NCBI RefSeq assembly: GCF_001938985.1
Contig: NZ_MKIN01000026.1
Location: 62,001 to 126,000, forward strand
DNA length: 64,000 bases
DNA from: Gillisella taibaishanensis
GTDB lineage: Bacteria > Pseudomonadota > Alphaproteobacteria > Rhizobiales > Rhizobiaceae
Direction: 5' to 3'
Shown in pieces: positions 52,525-60,817 of the stretch (within the stretch, counting starts at the first letter, position 1; every line of letters begins with the position of its first letter). The notes beneath the pieces are model-generated. The model was not told where the DNA came from. It ran no database searches and was given only the letters and a program-made list of their open reading frames with translations. The position numbers and the translations under genes are program-made.

Positions 52525-53737
52525 GGGAGACAACCTCTTCTTCGATGTTTTGAAGGATCCAGCTGACCGCGACCGCCGCGAATGCTGGGTCGTTGATGTG
52601 ACAGGCAATTTCCTGGACGATGACCGAAGGAGGCAGCGTGCTTCGCAGCCCCGTCAGCCAGGCTGCGTTTGCCTCGGGATCGTAAAAGACCGCACCTTCC
52701 CGATCATAGTCGGAGACCCCTTCAGAGGGCCAAAGGACATAAGAAGCACCTTTTGCCGCAGCAAGCTTCATCCCGGTACGGCGACCGATCTCGAAGGTCT
52801 CCTCCGGCGTTGTCCGCATCAGTGTGGTGTATGGCGTATGGGAATAGAATGTCCGTCCGGAAAACCGCTCCGGCACACTGGAGGGAATACCGAAATTCAC
52901 CATGTCGACAGCGCCCGGCGCGATCAACTCCGGAATACCTCGACGGCCCGCAGCGGTAAGGCGATCCTGCCCAGCACTTGCTGTGCCTCCAATGAGATCG
53001 TCTGCGAGTTCCGTCGTCGTCAGGTCGAGAACGGCATCGAATTCACCTGCATCGACCAAGGCTTCCATCTTCCGGCCACCAGAGCCGTTCGCGGGGAAGA
53101 CGATCGCTTCAATGTCCTTCTCGGATAGAAGACGCACGCACTGATTTACCGCTGGCGTCGTTACCCCGAATGCCGTGATCGCGACTATTTTTCGCCGGGT
53201 TTGGCCCTGCGGCTTGTAATGCATGGCCGCGATCGCATCGGCAGCGTTTGCGAGGATCCGCCCCGTGAAGCCATTGACACCGAAAAGATCGACGAGGGTC
53301 GGATAAAGCAGTATGTCGCTTTTGGCCGCAAGTTCGGCGAGCAATGCCGGCCGTGCGCTTGATACTAGGAGCTTTGGAAAACCGAAGGGAAGATCAGCGA
53401 TCACTTCGCTATACACACCGCTGCCCTTCCCGCCGGCAATGCCTATGATCGCTGAAATGCGACCCTCTGTAAGCAGCGCATTGACCGAGCCGCGAGTGCG
53501 TCGGCCGATATCGGCAAGCAACGCCGCCGGGTCCGCCGACCTGGTCGCAGCGACGCTGGATGTGCCGACATCGACCAACACAACGCCCCTGCCGCTGGCG
53601 CGTATGATATCCGCCACGTAAGATACTTCCGCCTGTTTGGTATCCATGGTTGCGACGATCGCAACCGCGTCCTGTTCGAGCTTTTCCTGGCTCACGACGC
53701 TTTCCTCCGTTGGCGCTGAGTGGGCGCCTTCCGGCAT
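52511..53737 (-). CDS. UPF0261/Tm-1-like ATP-binding protein
   Basis: The 408-residue protein has the UPF0261 pattern: AIVATMDTKQAEVSYVADIIRASGRGVVLVDVGT, IGIAGGKGSGVYSE, MLFGVNGFTGR-like DLFGVNGFTGRIL, IVFPANGSGGRKMEALV, ELADDLIGG, and EEIACHINDPAFA-like sequence at the C-terminus. UPF0261 is homologous to the N-terminal domain of tomato Tm-1, which binds ATP. It is the first gene of a three-gene operon and diverges from the gene at 53853; operator candidate C lies in the gap. The reaction is unknown. Confidence 0.87.
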   Translation of the reverse strand: MPEGAHSAPTEESVVSQEKLEQDAVAIVATMDTKQAEVSYVADIIRASGRGVVLVDVGTSSVAATRSADPAALLADIGRRTRGSVNALLTEGRISAIIGIAGGKGSGVYSEVIADLPFGFPKLLVSSARPALLAELAAKSDILLYPTLVDLFGVNGFTGRILANAADAIAAMHYKPQGQTRRKIVAITAFGVTTPAVNQCVRLLSEKDIEAIVFPANGSGGRKMEALVDAGEFDAVLDLTTTELADDLIGGTASAGQDRLTAAGRRGIPELIAPGAVDMVNFGIPSSVPERFSGRTFYSHTPYTTLMRTTPEETFEIGRRTGMKLAAAKGASYVLWPSEGVSDYDREGAVFYDPEANAAWLTGLRSTLPPSVIVQEIACHINDPAFAAVAVSWILQNIEEEVVSHENV

Positions 53738-53843
53738 ACGCTTTTCATAACCGCCCTCCCTTGTGCACGCTCATGCTTTGAGCGATTTTGAGCCAGTTTT
53801 AGAGGAGAGGGTCGCGCTGCCAAATCGCGCGCGAGACGGGAGT

Positions 53844-53860
53844 TGGGTAAAAATGGGTAC
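53844..53860 (-). promoter_or_regulatory. Direct-repeat operator candidate C (UPF0261 operon)
   Basis: TGGGTAA-AAA-TGGGTAC, half-sites 10 bp apart, 107 bp upstream of the UPF0261 start. It overlaps the likely start codon of the divergent gene at 53853, so a protein bound here could activate one direction and block the other. Confidence 0.6.
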
Positions 53861-54476
53861 GTGGACGATTGTTGATCACGTCGAGGGGCGCTTGGAGAGG
53901 ACTTCGGGCACCCGCGAAGCTGACGTGCATGTCTTCGCACCATCGCTCCGCTCCTTGCCGGCAGGCTATCCACTGGTCATGGCGACGCTGCCTCTCGTCG
54001 ATTGGAATGCGGAATTGGTCAATGCGCTCGGCGATGTAACATCAGCAAGAGGAAAGCGCTGCTACGCGGCAGTCTTGATGGTCGATCCCTTCACTCTCTG
54101 GGAAGACCTCACCGATTTACTCAAGAAAAAGGGCTTCGCCGGCGTTGTTAATTTCCCGCCAGCATCACTTGTGGAAGGGGTTCAATCGGCCGAATCTAGC
54201 GGCGCTACCAACACGCTCGAAATCGATCGCATGAAGTGGTTCCATGACACTGGGCTAGGGATTGTACACGCTGCATCGTCCAAGAAGGAGATGGCCGATG
54301 TCAGTAATCGCTTGGCAGACCTCCTGGACGGGATGATCTATTTCCCTCCCGAAGCTCTCTCGCGGCGTGTCGCTGCACGGATGGACCTGGAGCCCATCGC
54401 CGAGGCCGGCTTCTTCCCGGCTACTGTTTGGTCGCTGAAGCCAGCGTCGGCTTCCCTAGCCGAAGAGGCAGTTTGA
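53853..54476 (+). CDS. Short PEP_hydrolase-like TIM-barrel paralogue
   Basis: The 207-residue protein keeps the central PEP_hydrolase-type segment (MVDPFTLWEDLTDLLKKKGFAGVVNFPPASLVEGVQ, then TGLGIVHAASSKKEMADV) but lacks the later strands of the barrel. It is therefore shorter than the roughly 275-residue enzymes and probably cannot form a complete barrel alone. GGGAG about 10 bp upstream supports the ATG at 53853; an in-frame ATG at 53763 would place operator C inside the gene. It is the only + strand gene between bhcR and the end of the window and converges on the AAA-Fis regulator gene. It might act as a regulatory ligand binder, a pseudo-enzyme or a decaying paralogue. Confidence 0.6.
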   Translation: MGTWTIVDHVEGRLERTSGTREADVHVFAPSLRSLPAGYPLVMATLPLVDWNAELVNALGDVTSARGKRCYAAVLMVDPFTLWEDLTDLLKKKGFAGVVNFPPASLVEGVQSAESSGATNTLEIDRMKWFHDTGLGIVHAASSKKEMADVSNRLADLLDGMIYFPPEALSRRVAARMDLEPIAEAGFFPATVWSLKPASASLAEEAV

Positions 54477-54489
54477 TACGGCACCGTGA

Positions 54490-56202
54490 CTAATTCAGAA
54501 TCTTGAGCTTCCGGATCTTGTTGTACAGGGTTTTGCGCGAAAGGCCGAGCGCCAGTGCCGTCTTGCCGCGATGCAGCTTGTTGCGTCGTAGCGCTTCGAT
54601 GATCCACTCGCGTTCGGAGAGACCTGCCGCTTCCTTCGAGACGGCCCTGGTACCGACGATCGGCTGCAGACGATCCGCTGTGATTTGAAGGTTCGACGGC
54701 AATGTGGCCAACTGCTCGACGACATGCCTTAGCTCTCGAACATTTCCTGGCCAGGAATGGCTGGCGAGCGCAAGGAAGGCTGAATTCTCAATCGCCAGAG
54801 GCACAGTTCCGGCATCTCCCTTCGTCTCCACGGTGAAGTGATGGATAAGCGCCGGGAGATCCTCAAGACGGTCCCTCAAAGGCGGCAGGTGGATTTCCAG
54901 CCCTGCAAAGGCAGCTCGCAGCCGTGGCGTCATCGGCAACGAGTCATCTGTGGCGCCTGCCAATACGGTGCAAGTGGCAATCACTTTTGCTTCCGAGCGT
55001 GTCGAGACGATGCCGTTGGCTGCGGTGAACGCACCGGTTTCCAGGAAGTCGGCCAGTTGTTCCTGACCCTCTTCAGAAAGATCGTTGAGGTGAAGAATGA
55101 TGAGTGATGTATCCGTCGCGGTTTCCAATACCGAGATCCGACGCCGCGACTCCTTATCCGCCTCTAACCCAAAGAGGGTAATCGCATTCTGGTTTCCGGG
55201 AAATGGTCGGCAAGGAAAGACGACAGGCTTGCGATGCTTGTGCGCGCCCAGTGAATGGACAAGCGAGGCAACGCGCCGCTTGCCGGTGCCTGGTTCGCCA
55301 ACAATGAGGACCGGGTTCGTACCACTCGCAAGACGCTTGGCGGCGTCGAGCGCACTGTTCATAGAAGCCGAGCGCGCGACGATGCCGTGTCGGTAACCGT
55401 TGAGCTGGAGTTGCCGTTCCAGAAGGTCTACTTTTTCGCGGAGCACATTGATGGTCTTGAAGCCGGAGGTCATCTCGAGGACAGACATCTCCAGGGGGAC
55501 GCGGTCAAGTGATGAGCCGCCGATGAAACCTTGCGTGCCGGTTTCGCGGCAGACGTCCATCAGCTCCTCGGGCTTTGTGATCGGCCCGCCGCCGAGTAGG
55601 CAAACGACGTTGCGGTCAATTGCGTGAACTGTGCGGGCGATGTCGCGCGTGCGCGCAGCCAATTCCGCAAGGCCGATCGAGGAAGACGACAACCCCGTTT
55701 CCGCAGGGTTCAGATTGAAGTTCATGCTGATTGCTTCGACGCCCGCTTCGACCATCTGCCGGGCTTCAGCCTGCGTCCGCGTATAGGCGATCGTCATCAG
55801 GCCGCGTTCAGCCGCCTTGACTAGTAGCTCGACTTCACGGGCATATCCGAGCCCGCAAGTTTCAAGGACGCTCCGTCGGTGCTCGTCGAGATGAATGACG
55901 GAAGGGAAGTTCGTGACGCCTGAAAAGCCCCACCGTTTAAGCTTGTCCAGGAAGTCGTCGATATCAAGTCGGGGATCGAAGGTGCAGGCGCCGAAGAAAA
56001 CCGGAAGCCGGGTGCTTCGCAGGATTTCTGAGCGGCCGAAGCTCGCGACGAAGGCGTTGCTGTCCCGTATGGGCAGAACCGAGGCGGGTGACGAGCCGCC
56101 CATGGCACGAAAGCGGCCGGCATTCAGCGCAAGCACGAAATCAGCGCCCGCGCGCTCGGCCGCGCGCGCTGTCATGCCAGAGCCGATTGCGGCCCCCAGC
56201 AT
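54490..56202 (-). CDS. TIM-barrel sensor - degenerate AAA+ - Fis HTH regulator
   Basis: Residues 1-247 form a PEP_hydrolase-like TIM barrel (FSGVTNFPSVIHLDEHRR, LGYAREVELL, GFIGGSSLDRVPLE). Residues about 275-500 are an NtrC-type AAA+ domain with Walker A GEPGTGK (302-308), WPGNVREL (484-491) and PRLRAAFAGLEIHLPPLRDR. Residues 529-566 are a Fis HTH (REWIIEALRRNKLHRGKTALALGLSRKTLYNKIRKL). The sigma-54 contact loop GAFTGA is absent (after LFG comes LEADKESRRR), and Walker B is LHLNDL rather than a DE pair. It therefore resembles TyrR-like regulators that do not use sigma-54. The barrel presumably binds the substrate of its enzyme paralogues, making it the prime candidate for the shared operator sites. 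Confidence 0.85.
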   Translation of the reverse strand: MLGAAIGSGMTARAAERAGADFVLALNAGRFRAMGGSSPASVLPIRDSNAFVASFGRSEILRSTRLPVFFGACTFDPRLDIDDFLDKLKRWGFSGVTNFPSVIHLDEHRRSVLETCGLGYAREVELLVKAAERGLMTIAYTRTQAEARQMVEAGVEAISMNFNLNPAETGLSSSSIGLAELAARTRDIARTVHAIDRNVVCLLGGGPITKPEELMDVCRETGTQGFIGGSSLDRVPLEMSVLEMTSGFKTINVLREKVDLLERQLQLNGYRHGIVARSASMNSALDAAKRLASGTNPVLIVGEPGTGKRRVASLVHSLGAHKHRKPVVFPCRPFPGNQNAITLFGLEADKESRRRISVLETATDTSLIILHLNDLSEEGQEQLADFLETGAFTAANGIVSTRSEAKVIATCTVLAGATDDSLPMTPRLRAAFAGLEIHLPPLRDRLEDLPALIHHFTVETKGDAGTVPLAIENSAFLALASHSWPGNVRELRHVVEQLATLPSNLQITADRLQPIVGTRAVSKEAAGLSEREWIIEALRRNKLHRGKTALALGLSRKTLYNKIRKLKILN

Positions 56203-56303
56203 GAACGAGCGGGAATTACTCAGAAACTGCCGGATCCCGGAAATGGTCGTATCGCCTCATGAATTTTGTGCTCCCGGCAGGATCATGCATCCGGAAGCGA
56301 TAA

Positions 56304-57419
56304 TCAACTCCAGCTTTTCGGTGCCTCCAGACGCGGTAAAGCCTTTCCCTGCGGAGTGAATACGTAGCAGTCGGACGCAGCCACCGCGAGCGAGACGCGC
56401 CCTCCTTTTCCGGAATGAAAGTGATCATTGGGCGAGCGGGCCACAACATGCTCTCCCAGCGCAGTCCCGTAGAGGTACGTGGCGCTACCCAGGTGTTCCA
56501 CGAAATCGACATCGATCTCCACGATCAGTTCACCCGGGCGGCCGGATGGCGCTACGAAATCGTCGGGCCGAACCCCGAGCGTCAGCGTAGTTCCAAGTCC
56601 AACCGTCCCTGTTTGTACGGGAAGCCAGCCGGACAATCCGTCTTTGAGGCCAATTTCGGCGCGCCCGTCGTCCTTGGTCTTCAGCTTGCAGGGCAGGAAA
56701 TTCATTCGCGGCGACCCAATGAAGCCTGCAACAAACTGTGTCGCCGGCGAATGGTAAAGATCGTGGGGGCTGCCTACCTGTTCGATGCGCCCGTCCTTGA
56801 GCACGACGATCTTGTCCGCCATCGTCATGGCCTCCACCTGATCGTGGGTGACATAGATCATAGTGTTGCCGAGCTGCCGATGGAGCTTGGCGATCTGAAC
56901 GCGCATCTGGACCCGCAATTCGGTATCGAGGTTAGAAAGCGGTTCATCGAACAGGAACACCTTGGGCTCGCGAACGATCGCTCGACCTATTGCGACACGC
57001 TGCCTTTGGCCGCCGGAGAGTTGCTTCGGCTTGCGGTCGAGGAGGTGCTCTATCTGTAACAGGGCCGCCGCGTCACGTACTTTTGCAGTGATCTGGTCTT
57101 TGCCCAGTTTCGCCATGCGAAGCGGGAAGGCCAGATTGTCGCGAACGGTCAGATGCGGATAAAGCGCGTAGCTCTGGAACACCATGCCGAGATTGCGGTC
57201 AGCAGCATCGATCGAGTTGACGACTTTGTTGTCGATCTTCAAAGTTCCACCGGAGATTTTTTCCAAACCGCCGATCATGCGCAGCAGCGTCGATTTCCCT
57301 GAACCAGACGGCCCCACGAACACCACGAACTCGCCATGAGCGATGTCGAGATCGATATCGTGCAGAATACCCAGGGCGCCATAGGCCTTCCGGATTCCCT
57401 CAAGACGGACTTCAGCCAT
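56304..57419 (-). CDS. CUT1 sugar ABC transporter ATP-binding protein (UgpC/MalK-like)
   Basis: The 371-residue ATPase has Walker A GPSGSGKSTLLRMIGG, signature LSGGQRQRVAIGRAIVREP, Walker B VFLFDEPLSNLD, and a C-terminal TOBE/OB regulatory domain from about residue 235. It belongs with the binding protein and two permeases of the operon starting at 63222. Here it is the last gene, after the kinase, SDR and HAD genes, rather than beside the permeases. A 101-bp gap then separates it from the regulator gene. Confidence 0.94.
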   Translation of the reverse strand: MAEVRLEGIRKAYGALGILHDIDLDIAHGEFVVFVGPSGSGKSTLLRMIGGLEKISGGTLKIDNKVVNSIDAADRNLGMVFQSYALYPHLTVRDNLAFPLRMAKLGKDQITAKVRDAAALLQIEHLLDRKPKQLSGGQRQRVAIGRAIVREPKVFLFDEPLSNLDTELRVQMRVQIAKLHRQLGNTMIYVTHDQVEAMTMADKIVVLKDGRIEQVGSPHDLYHSPATQFVAGFIGSPRMNFLPCKLKTKDDGRAEIGLKDGLSGWLPVQTGTVGLGTTLTLGVRPDDFVAPSGRPGELIVEIDVDFVEHLGSATYLYGTALGEHVVARSPNDHFHSGKGGRVSLAVAASDCYVFTPQGKALPRLEAPKSWS

Positions 57420-57449
57420 TTCTTCCTCCCATTGTCAGTTCCGCGCCTA

Positions 57450-58244
57450 TCAGCGCGCCGATGGTATCTGCTTCAGACTGGATATGACGAAATCCGGCGC
57501 CTGCAACGTCGGATCGTTCACCGGTGGCACGCCGGTCGTCACGAGAACAGAGCACAGCCCGGCCCGTTTTCCTGCCTGGATGTCGGTCGGTATCTGGTCG
57601 CCGATCATCAGCGTCGATGCCCTGTCGGTCCCCAGTCGCGACAGTGCAGCCTCGATCATATGGACCTCCGGCTTGCCGACGATAATGGGCTTGACCCGGG
57701 CAGCGGTCGCAACCGCGGTGAGGATCGCCCCCGCACCGGGCTCGAAGCCGGTTGGTGTCGGGAGCAATAGATCCGGGTTGGTGCCCATTAGCTGAGCTCC
57801 CTTCAGTACGGCGTCGACAGCGATACGCAGCTTCTCGTGGGTGATTTCGCGATCAAGACCCATGATCACGACAGCCGGATTTTCATCGGTGATTTCGAGT
57901 TCTGCATCCGCGATCGCCTTTTTGAGGGATGGCGCGCCGATCACATAGATGCGCGTACCAGCAGGATGGCTCTGGCGGATCAACTGTGCCGCGGTCACCG
58001 CCGACGTAACGACATTGTCCTCCGTGATCTCCAGACCGAAGCTATTCAACTTGGCCACGACATCTCCGGCCGAATGGGTCGAGTTGTTGGTGACGAAGCA
58101 GTATGGGATTCCCGCGGCGCGCCAGTCCTGGAAGGTCTCGACCGCATCCTGAATGGCCGCCTTGCCGCGGTAGACAACGCCGTCGAGATCGGAGACGACA
58201 CCTTCCACAAGCGGCCAGTCAAGGGCGTGTGCGATCTTAGCCAT
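57450..58244 (-). CDS. HAD-IIA phosphatase (NagD/phosphoglycolate phosphatase-like)
   Basis: The 264-residue HAD-IIA hydrolase has motif I DLDGVVY (nucleophile D19, D21), motif II FVTNNSTHSAGD, a C2B-type cap with IVGKPEVHMI after it, and motif III/IV GDQIPTDIQAG. HAD-IIA enzymes dephosphorylate small phosphorylated compounds such as phosphoglycolate, nucleotides or sugar phosphates. In a cluster that also contains glycolate oxidase, 2-phosphoglycolate is an attractive substrate, but this is inference. It overlaps the SDR gene by 8 bp and is followed by the ABC ATPase. Confidence 0.88.
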   Translation of the reverse strand: MAKIAHALDWPLVEGVVSDLDGVVYRGKAAIQDAVETFQDWRAAGIPYCFVTNNSTHSAGDVVAKLNSFGLEITEDNVVTSAVTAAQLIRQSHPAGTRIYVIGAPSLKKAIADAELEITDENPAVVIMGLDREITHEKLRIAVDAVLKGAQLMGTNPDLLLPTPTGFEPGAGAILTAVATAARVKPIIVGKPEVHMIEAALSRLGTDRASTLMIGDQIPTDIQAGKRAGLCSVLVTTGVPPVNDPTLQAPDFVISSLKQIPSAR

Positions 58245-59010
58245 TCATCAACATCCCGCCGTTTACATGCACGATCTGCCCGGTGATGTAGGCCGAAGCC
58301 GGACTTGCGAGGAAGACAGCAATGCCGGCGATATCTTCAGGAGAGCCGACACGGCCAAGTGGGATACGCCCCGCGTGGCGCGCTTCCGTCTCTTCGCGCG
58401 GACGCCCATGCATCGGGGTGTCGATGATACCGGGCGCGACACCATTTACGTTGATGCCGAAGGGAGCACATTCGTAGGCAAGCAGCTTCGTCAGATCATG
58501 AACGACTGCCTTCGAAAAGCAGTAATCGGCTCCGCCCGCCTGATAGTTGAACACCGCACCTTGCGAAGAAAGCGAAGATCCGATGTTGACGATGCGGCCG
58601 CCACTCTCCTTCATGAAGCGGTGTACGACCAGCTTCGAGCAGAGGAGCACCGCCCCGGAATTGATTTCCATTGTGCGATCGATCTTCGCCTTGTCGCCTG
58701 ACAGCAGGGACTCGGCCGATTTGATACCGGCATTGTTCACAAGTGCGTCCAAGCGTCCAAAGCGCTGGGCAACTGCATCCATGACGCGCTCGATGTCTTT
58801 TTCGCTGGTGACATCCATTGACATGGTGACGGCCTTCTCGCCGCCTTCCACCTTGGCAAGAGCGCGCTCCAGCGCGTCCTGATTTGCATCAGTGGCGATC
58901 ACATTTGCGCCGTTTGACAGAAACGCGGCCACAATTGCTGCTCCAATTCCGCCCCCCGCCCCTGTCACGAGAACGGTGTTGCCTGGCGTCGAGAAAAGAG
59001 GGGATGTCAT
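58237..59010 (-). CDS. SDR-family dehydrogenase
   Basis: The 257-residue classical short-chain dehydrogenase has NAD(P) motif TGAGGGIGAA (G-x3-G-x-G), VNNAGI, the catalytic serine in NIGSSLSS and YCFSK, plus GVAPGIIDTPMHGRP. The acidic residue after the second strand (ATDAN) favours NAD. It probably oxidises the imported sugar, sugar alcohol or acid. It overlaps the kinase gene by 4 bp and the HAD gene by 8 bp, within the CUT1 operon. Confidence 0.92.
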   Translation of the reverse strand: MTSPLFSTPGNTVLVTGAGGGIGAAIVAAFLSNGANVIATDANQDALERALAKVEGGEKAVTMSMDVTSEKDIERVMDAVAQRFGRLDALVNNAGIKSAESLLSGDKAKIDRTMEINSGAVLLCSKLVVHRFMKESGGRIVNIGSSLSSQGAVFNYQAGGADYCFSKAVVHDLTKLLAYECAPFGINVNGVAPGIIDTPMHGRPREETEARHAGRIPLGRVGSPEDIAGIAVFLASPASAYITGQIVHVNGGMLMNG

Positions 59011-59948
59011 CGTATCTCCAATAAGGTTTTGTGATTGAGGAATTCGTCGACCTCAGCTGCGGTCGGCATCGATGGCTGGGCACCGCGTCGAGTGACGCAA
59101 AGTGCCGCAACCGCCATTGCCTGGCGGACGGCCTCGCGAACCGGGACACCTCTCGCGAGCGCTGCAGCAAATCCACCGTTGAAGGCATCGCCTGCCGCCG
59201 TGGTGTCAACGACGACGACCGGAAACGCCGGAACAACAAATGTCTGCGTCCCGTCAGCGTAGAAGGCTCCACGTTCGCCGAGGGTGATAAGTGCCGCCTT
59301 CGGCCCAAGCGCTAGCAAGGCTTTGGCAGCTTGAGCAGCGGCTTCCTGACTGTCGATTTCGATCCCGGTGAGCTCGTAGGCTTCAGACTCGTTCGGCGTG
59401 ACGAAGTCGACCGCAGACCAGGCGGCACGCGACAGTCCTGCCCTGACAGGGGCGGGGTTGAATATGAGCCGAAACCCGAGTTGCTCTTTCAGAGAGAAGA
59501 GCTGTTCCAGTGCCGCAATAGGCAAGCCCATTTCCGCAACCACGATCGAATTTGGTTCGATGTGGGCCTTCGCCTCGTCGATCAGTTCGGGCGTGACGTT
59601 TGCGTTAGCGCCTGGGTCGATGACAATCATGTTGCCGCCATCATCGCCGACCATGACCAGCGCCGAACCCGACCCTTCCCCCTTTGCAATCTGAACGGCC
59701 TCTGTGATGACGCCCGCGCTCGTGAGAGAATGCATGAGAACGCGACCGGCTTCGTCGTCGCCGAGGCGAGTAAAGAGCTTGGGTTTAAGTCCCAGCCGTG
59801 CGGCGGCGACCGCCTGGTTCGCGCCCTTCCCGCCCGGATGTCGAACCAGCGATCCAATGAGGCTTTCGCCAGGCGTTGGCAGCCGTTCGACATTGAAGCA
59901 AAGATCGAGATTCGTCGTTCCAAAGAAAACTATGGGCGCTGATCTCAT
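59007..59948 (-). CDS. PfkB-family carbohydrate kinase (ribokinase-like)
   Basis: The 313-residue ribokinase-like enzyme has the N-terminal PfkB signature LVRHPGGKGANQAVAAARLG, GERGAFYADG, and the catalytic signature DTTAAGDAFNGGFAAAL, in which the Asp is the general base. The start at 59948 forms ATGA with the upstream permease; an ATG at 60149 would overlap that permease by 200 bp. The kinase presumably phosphorylates the imported carbohydrate or its SDR product. Confidence 0.92.
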   Translation of the reverse strand: MRSAPIVFFGTTNLDLCFNVERLPTPGESLIGSLVRHPGGKGANQAVAAARLGLKPKLFTRLGDDEAGRVLMHSLTSAGVITEAVQIAKGEGSGSALVMVGDDGGNMIVIDPGANANVTPELIDEAKAHIEPNSIVVAEMGLPIAALEQLFSLKEQLGFRLIFNPAPVRAGLSRAAWSAVDFVTPNESEAYELTGIEIDSQEAAAQAAKALLALGPKAALITLGERGAFYADGTQTFVVPAFPVVVVDTTAAGDAFNGGFAAALARGVPVREAVRQAMAVAALCVTRRGAQPSMPTAAEVDEFLNHKTLLEIR

Positions 59949-60805
59949 TTGACCGCTCCGAAGGTGAGGCCGCGCTCGAGATGACGTTGCCCAACAATAA
60001 TCAGGATAACGGGGACGATCATCGTCACGACTAGGCCCGCCGCCATCACGGGATAGAACTGAACTCCAGGATTGAGCAACTTCAGAAGCGCAACCGTGAC
60101 CGGCGCCTTCGTCGAACTCAGCATCAGACCGAGTGCAAAGTTGTGCCATGCAAGCAGGAAGACCAGCAGCGAGGCGCCGATCAGACCGGTCTTAAGGAGT
60201 GGCAAGACGATGTGAAGGAGGATACGCACCGGCTTTGCACCGTCGATGGCGGCTGCCTCTTCGATGTCTTTGGGAATATCCTCGACGTAGGAGCGGGCAA
60301 GCCAGACGATCATAGGCAACGTGATGACCTGGTACACCCAGATCATGCCGAGATAGGTGTCGTAGAGTCCCAAGGACTGGAACAGACTGAAGAGCGGGAT
60401 GACCACGAGCAGGACTGGCGCGAAGCGGAAACCCAGAATGAAAAAGGCGATGTCTTCCTTGAAGGGGATCTCACGTCGAGCAAGCACGTATCCGGCCGGC
60501 ACGCCTGCGATCAAAGAAACAACGACGGCTCCGAGTGCCACAATGACGCTGTTGATGATGGGGCTCAGGAAGTCGACCTTGATGGTCCCGTAGCTGGTCG
60601 CACCCGCTTGGGCGACGTCAAAGAGAACCCGGAAATTCTCTAGTGTCGGGGTGAAGATGAACGTTGGCGGCCAAGCCATGACCTCGCTCTGGTTCTTGAG
60701 CGACATCATCAGGATCCAGACAAGCGGGAATGCAAGGATGAAGACGCAGAGCAGGACTAGTGCATTGAGAATGACCGTCGTGACGGGCGAGCGTGTGAAT
60801 TCCAT
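59945..60805 (-). CDS. CUT1 sugar ABC transporter permease (MalG-like)
   Basis: The 286-residue permease has six membrane segments. The BPD_transp_1 EAA loop reads EEAAAIDGAKPVRILLHIVLPLLKTG. It is the second permease of the operon, 12 bp downstream of the MalF-like gene and overlapping the kinase gene by 4 bp. Confidence 0.94.
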   Translation of the reverse strand: MEFTRSPVTTVILNALVLLCVFILAFPLVWILMMSLKNQSEVMAWPPTFIFTPTLENFRVLFDVAQAGATSYGTIKVDFLSPIINSVIVALGAVVVSLIAGVPAGYVLARREIPFKEDIAFFILGFRFAPVLLVVIPLFSLFQSLGLYDTYLGMIWVYQVITLPMIVWLARSYVEDIPKDIEEAAAIDGAKPVRILLHIVLPLLKTGLIGASLLVFLLAWHNFALGLMLSSTKAPVTVALLKLLNPGVQFYPVMAAGLVVTMIVPVILIIVGQRHLERGLTFGAVK

Positions 60806-60817
60806 TGTTCCCTCCCC

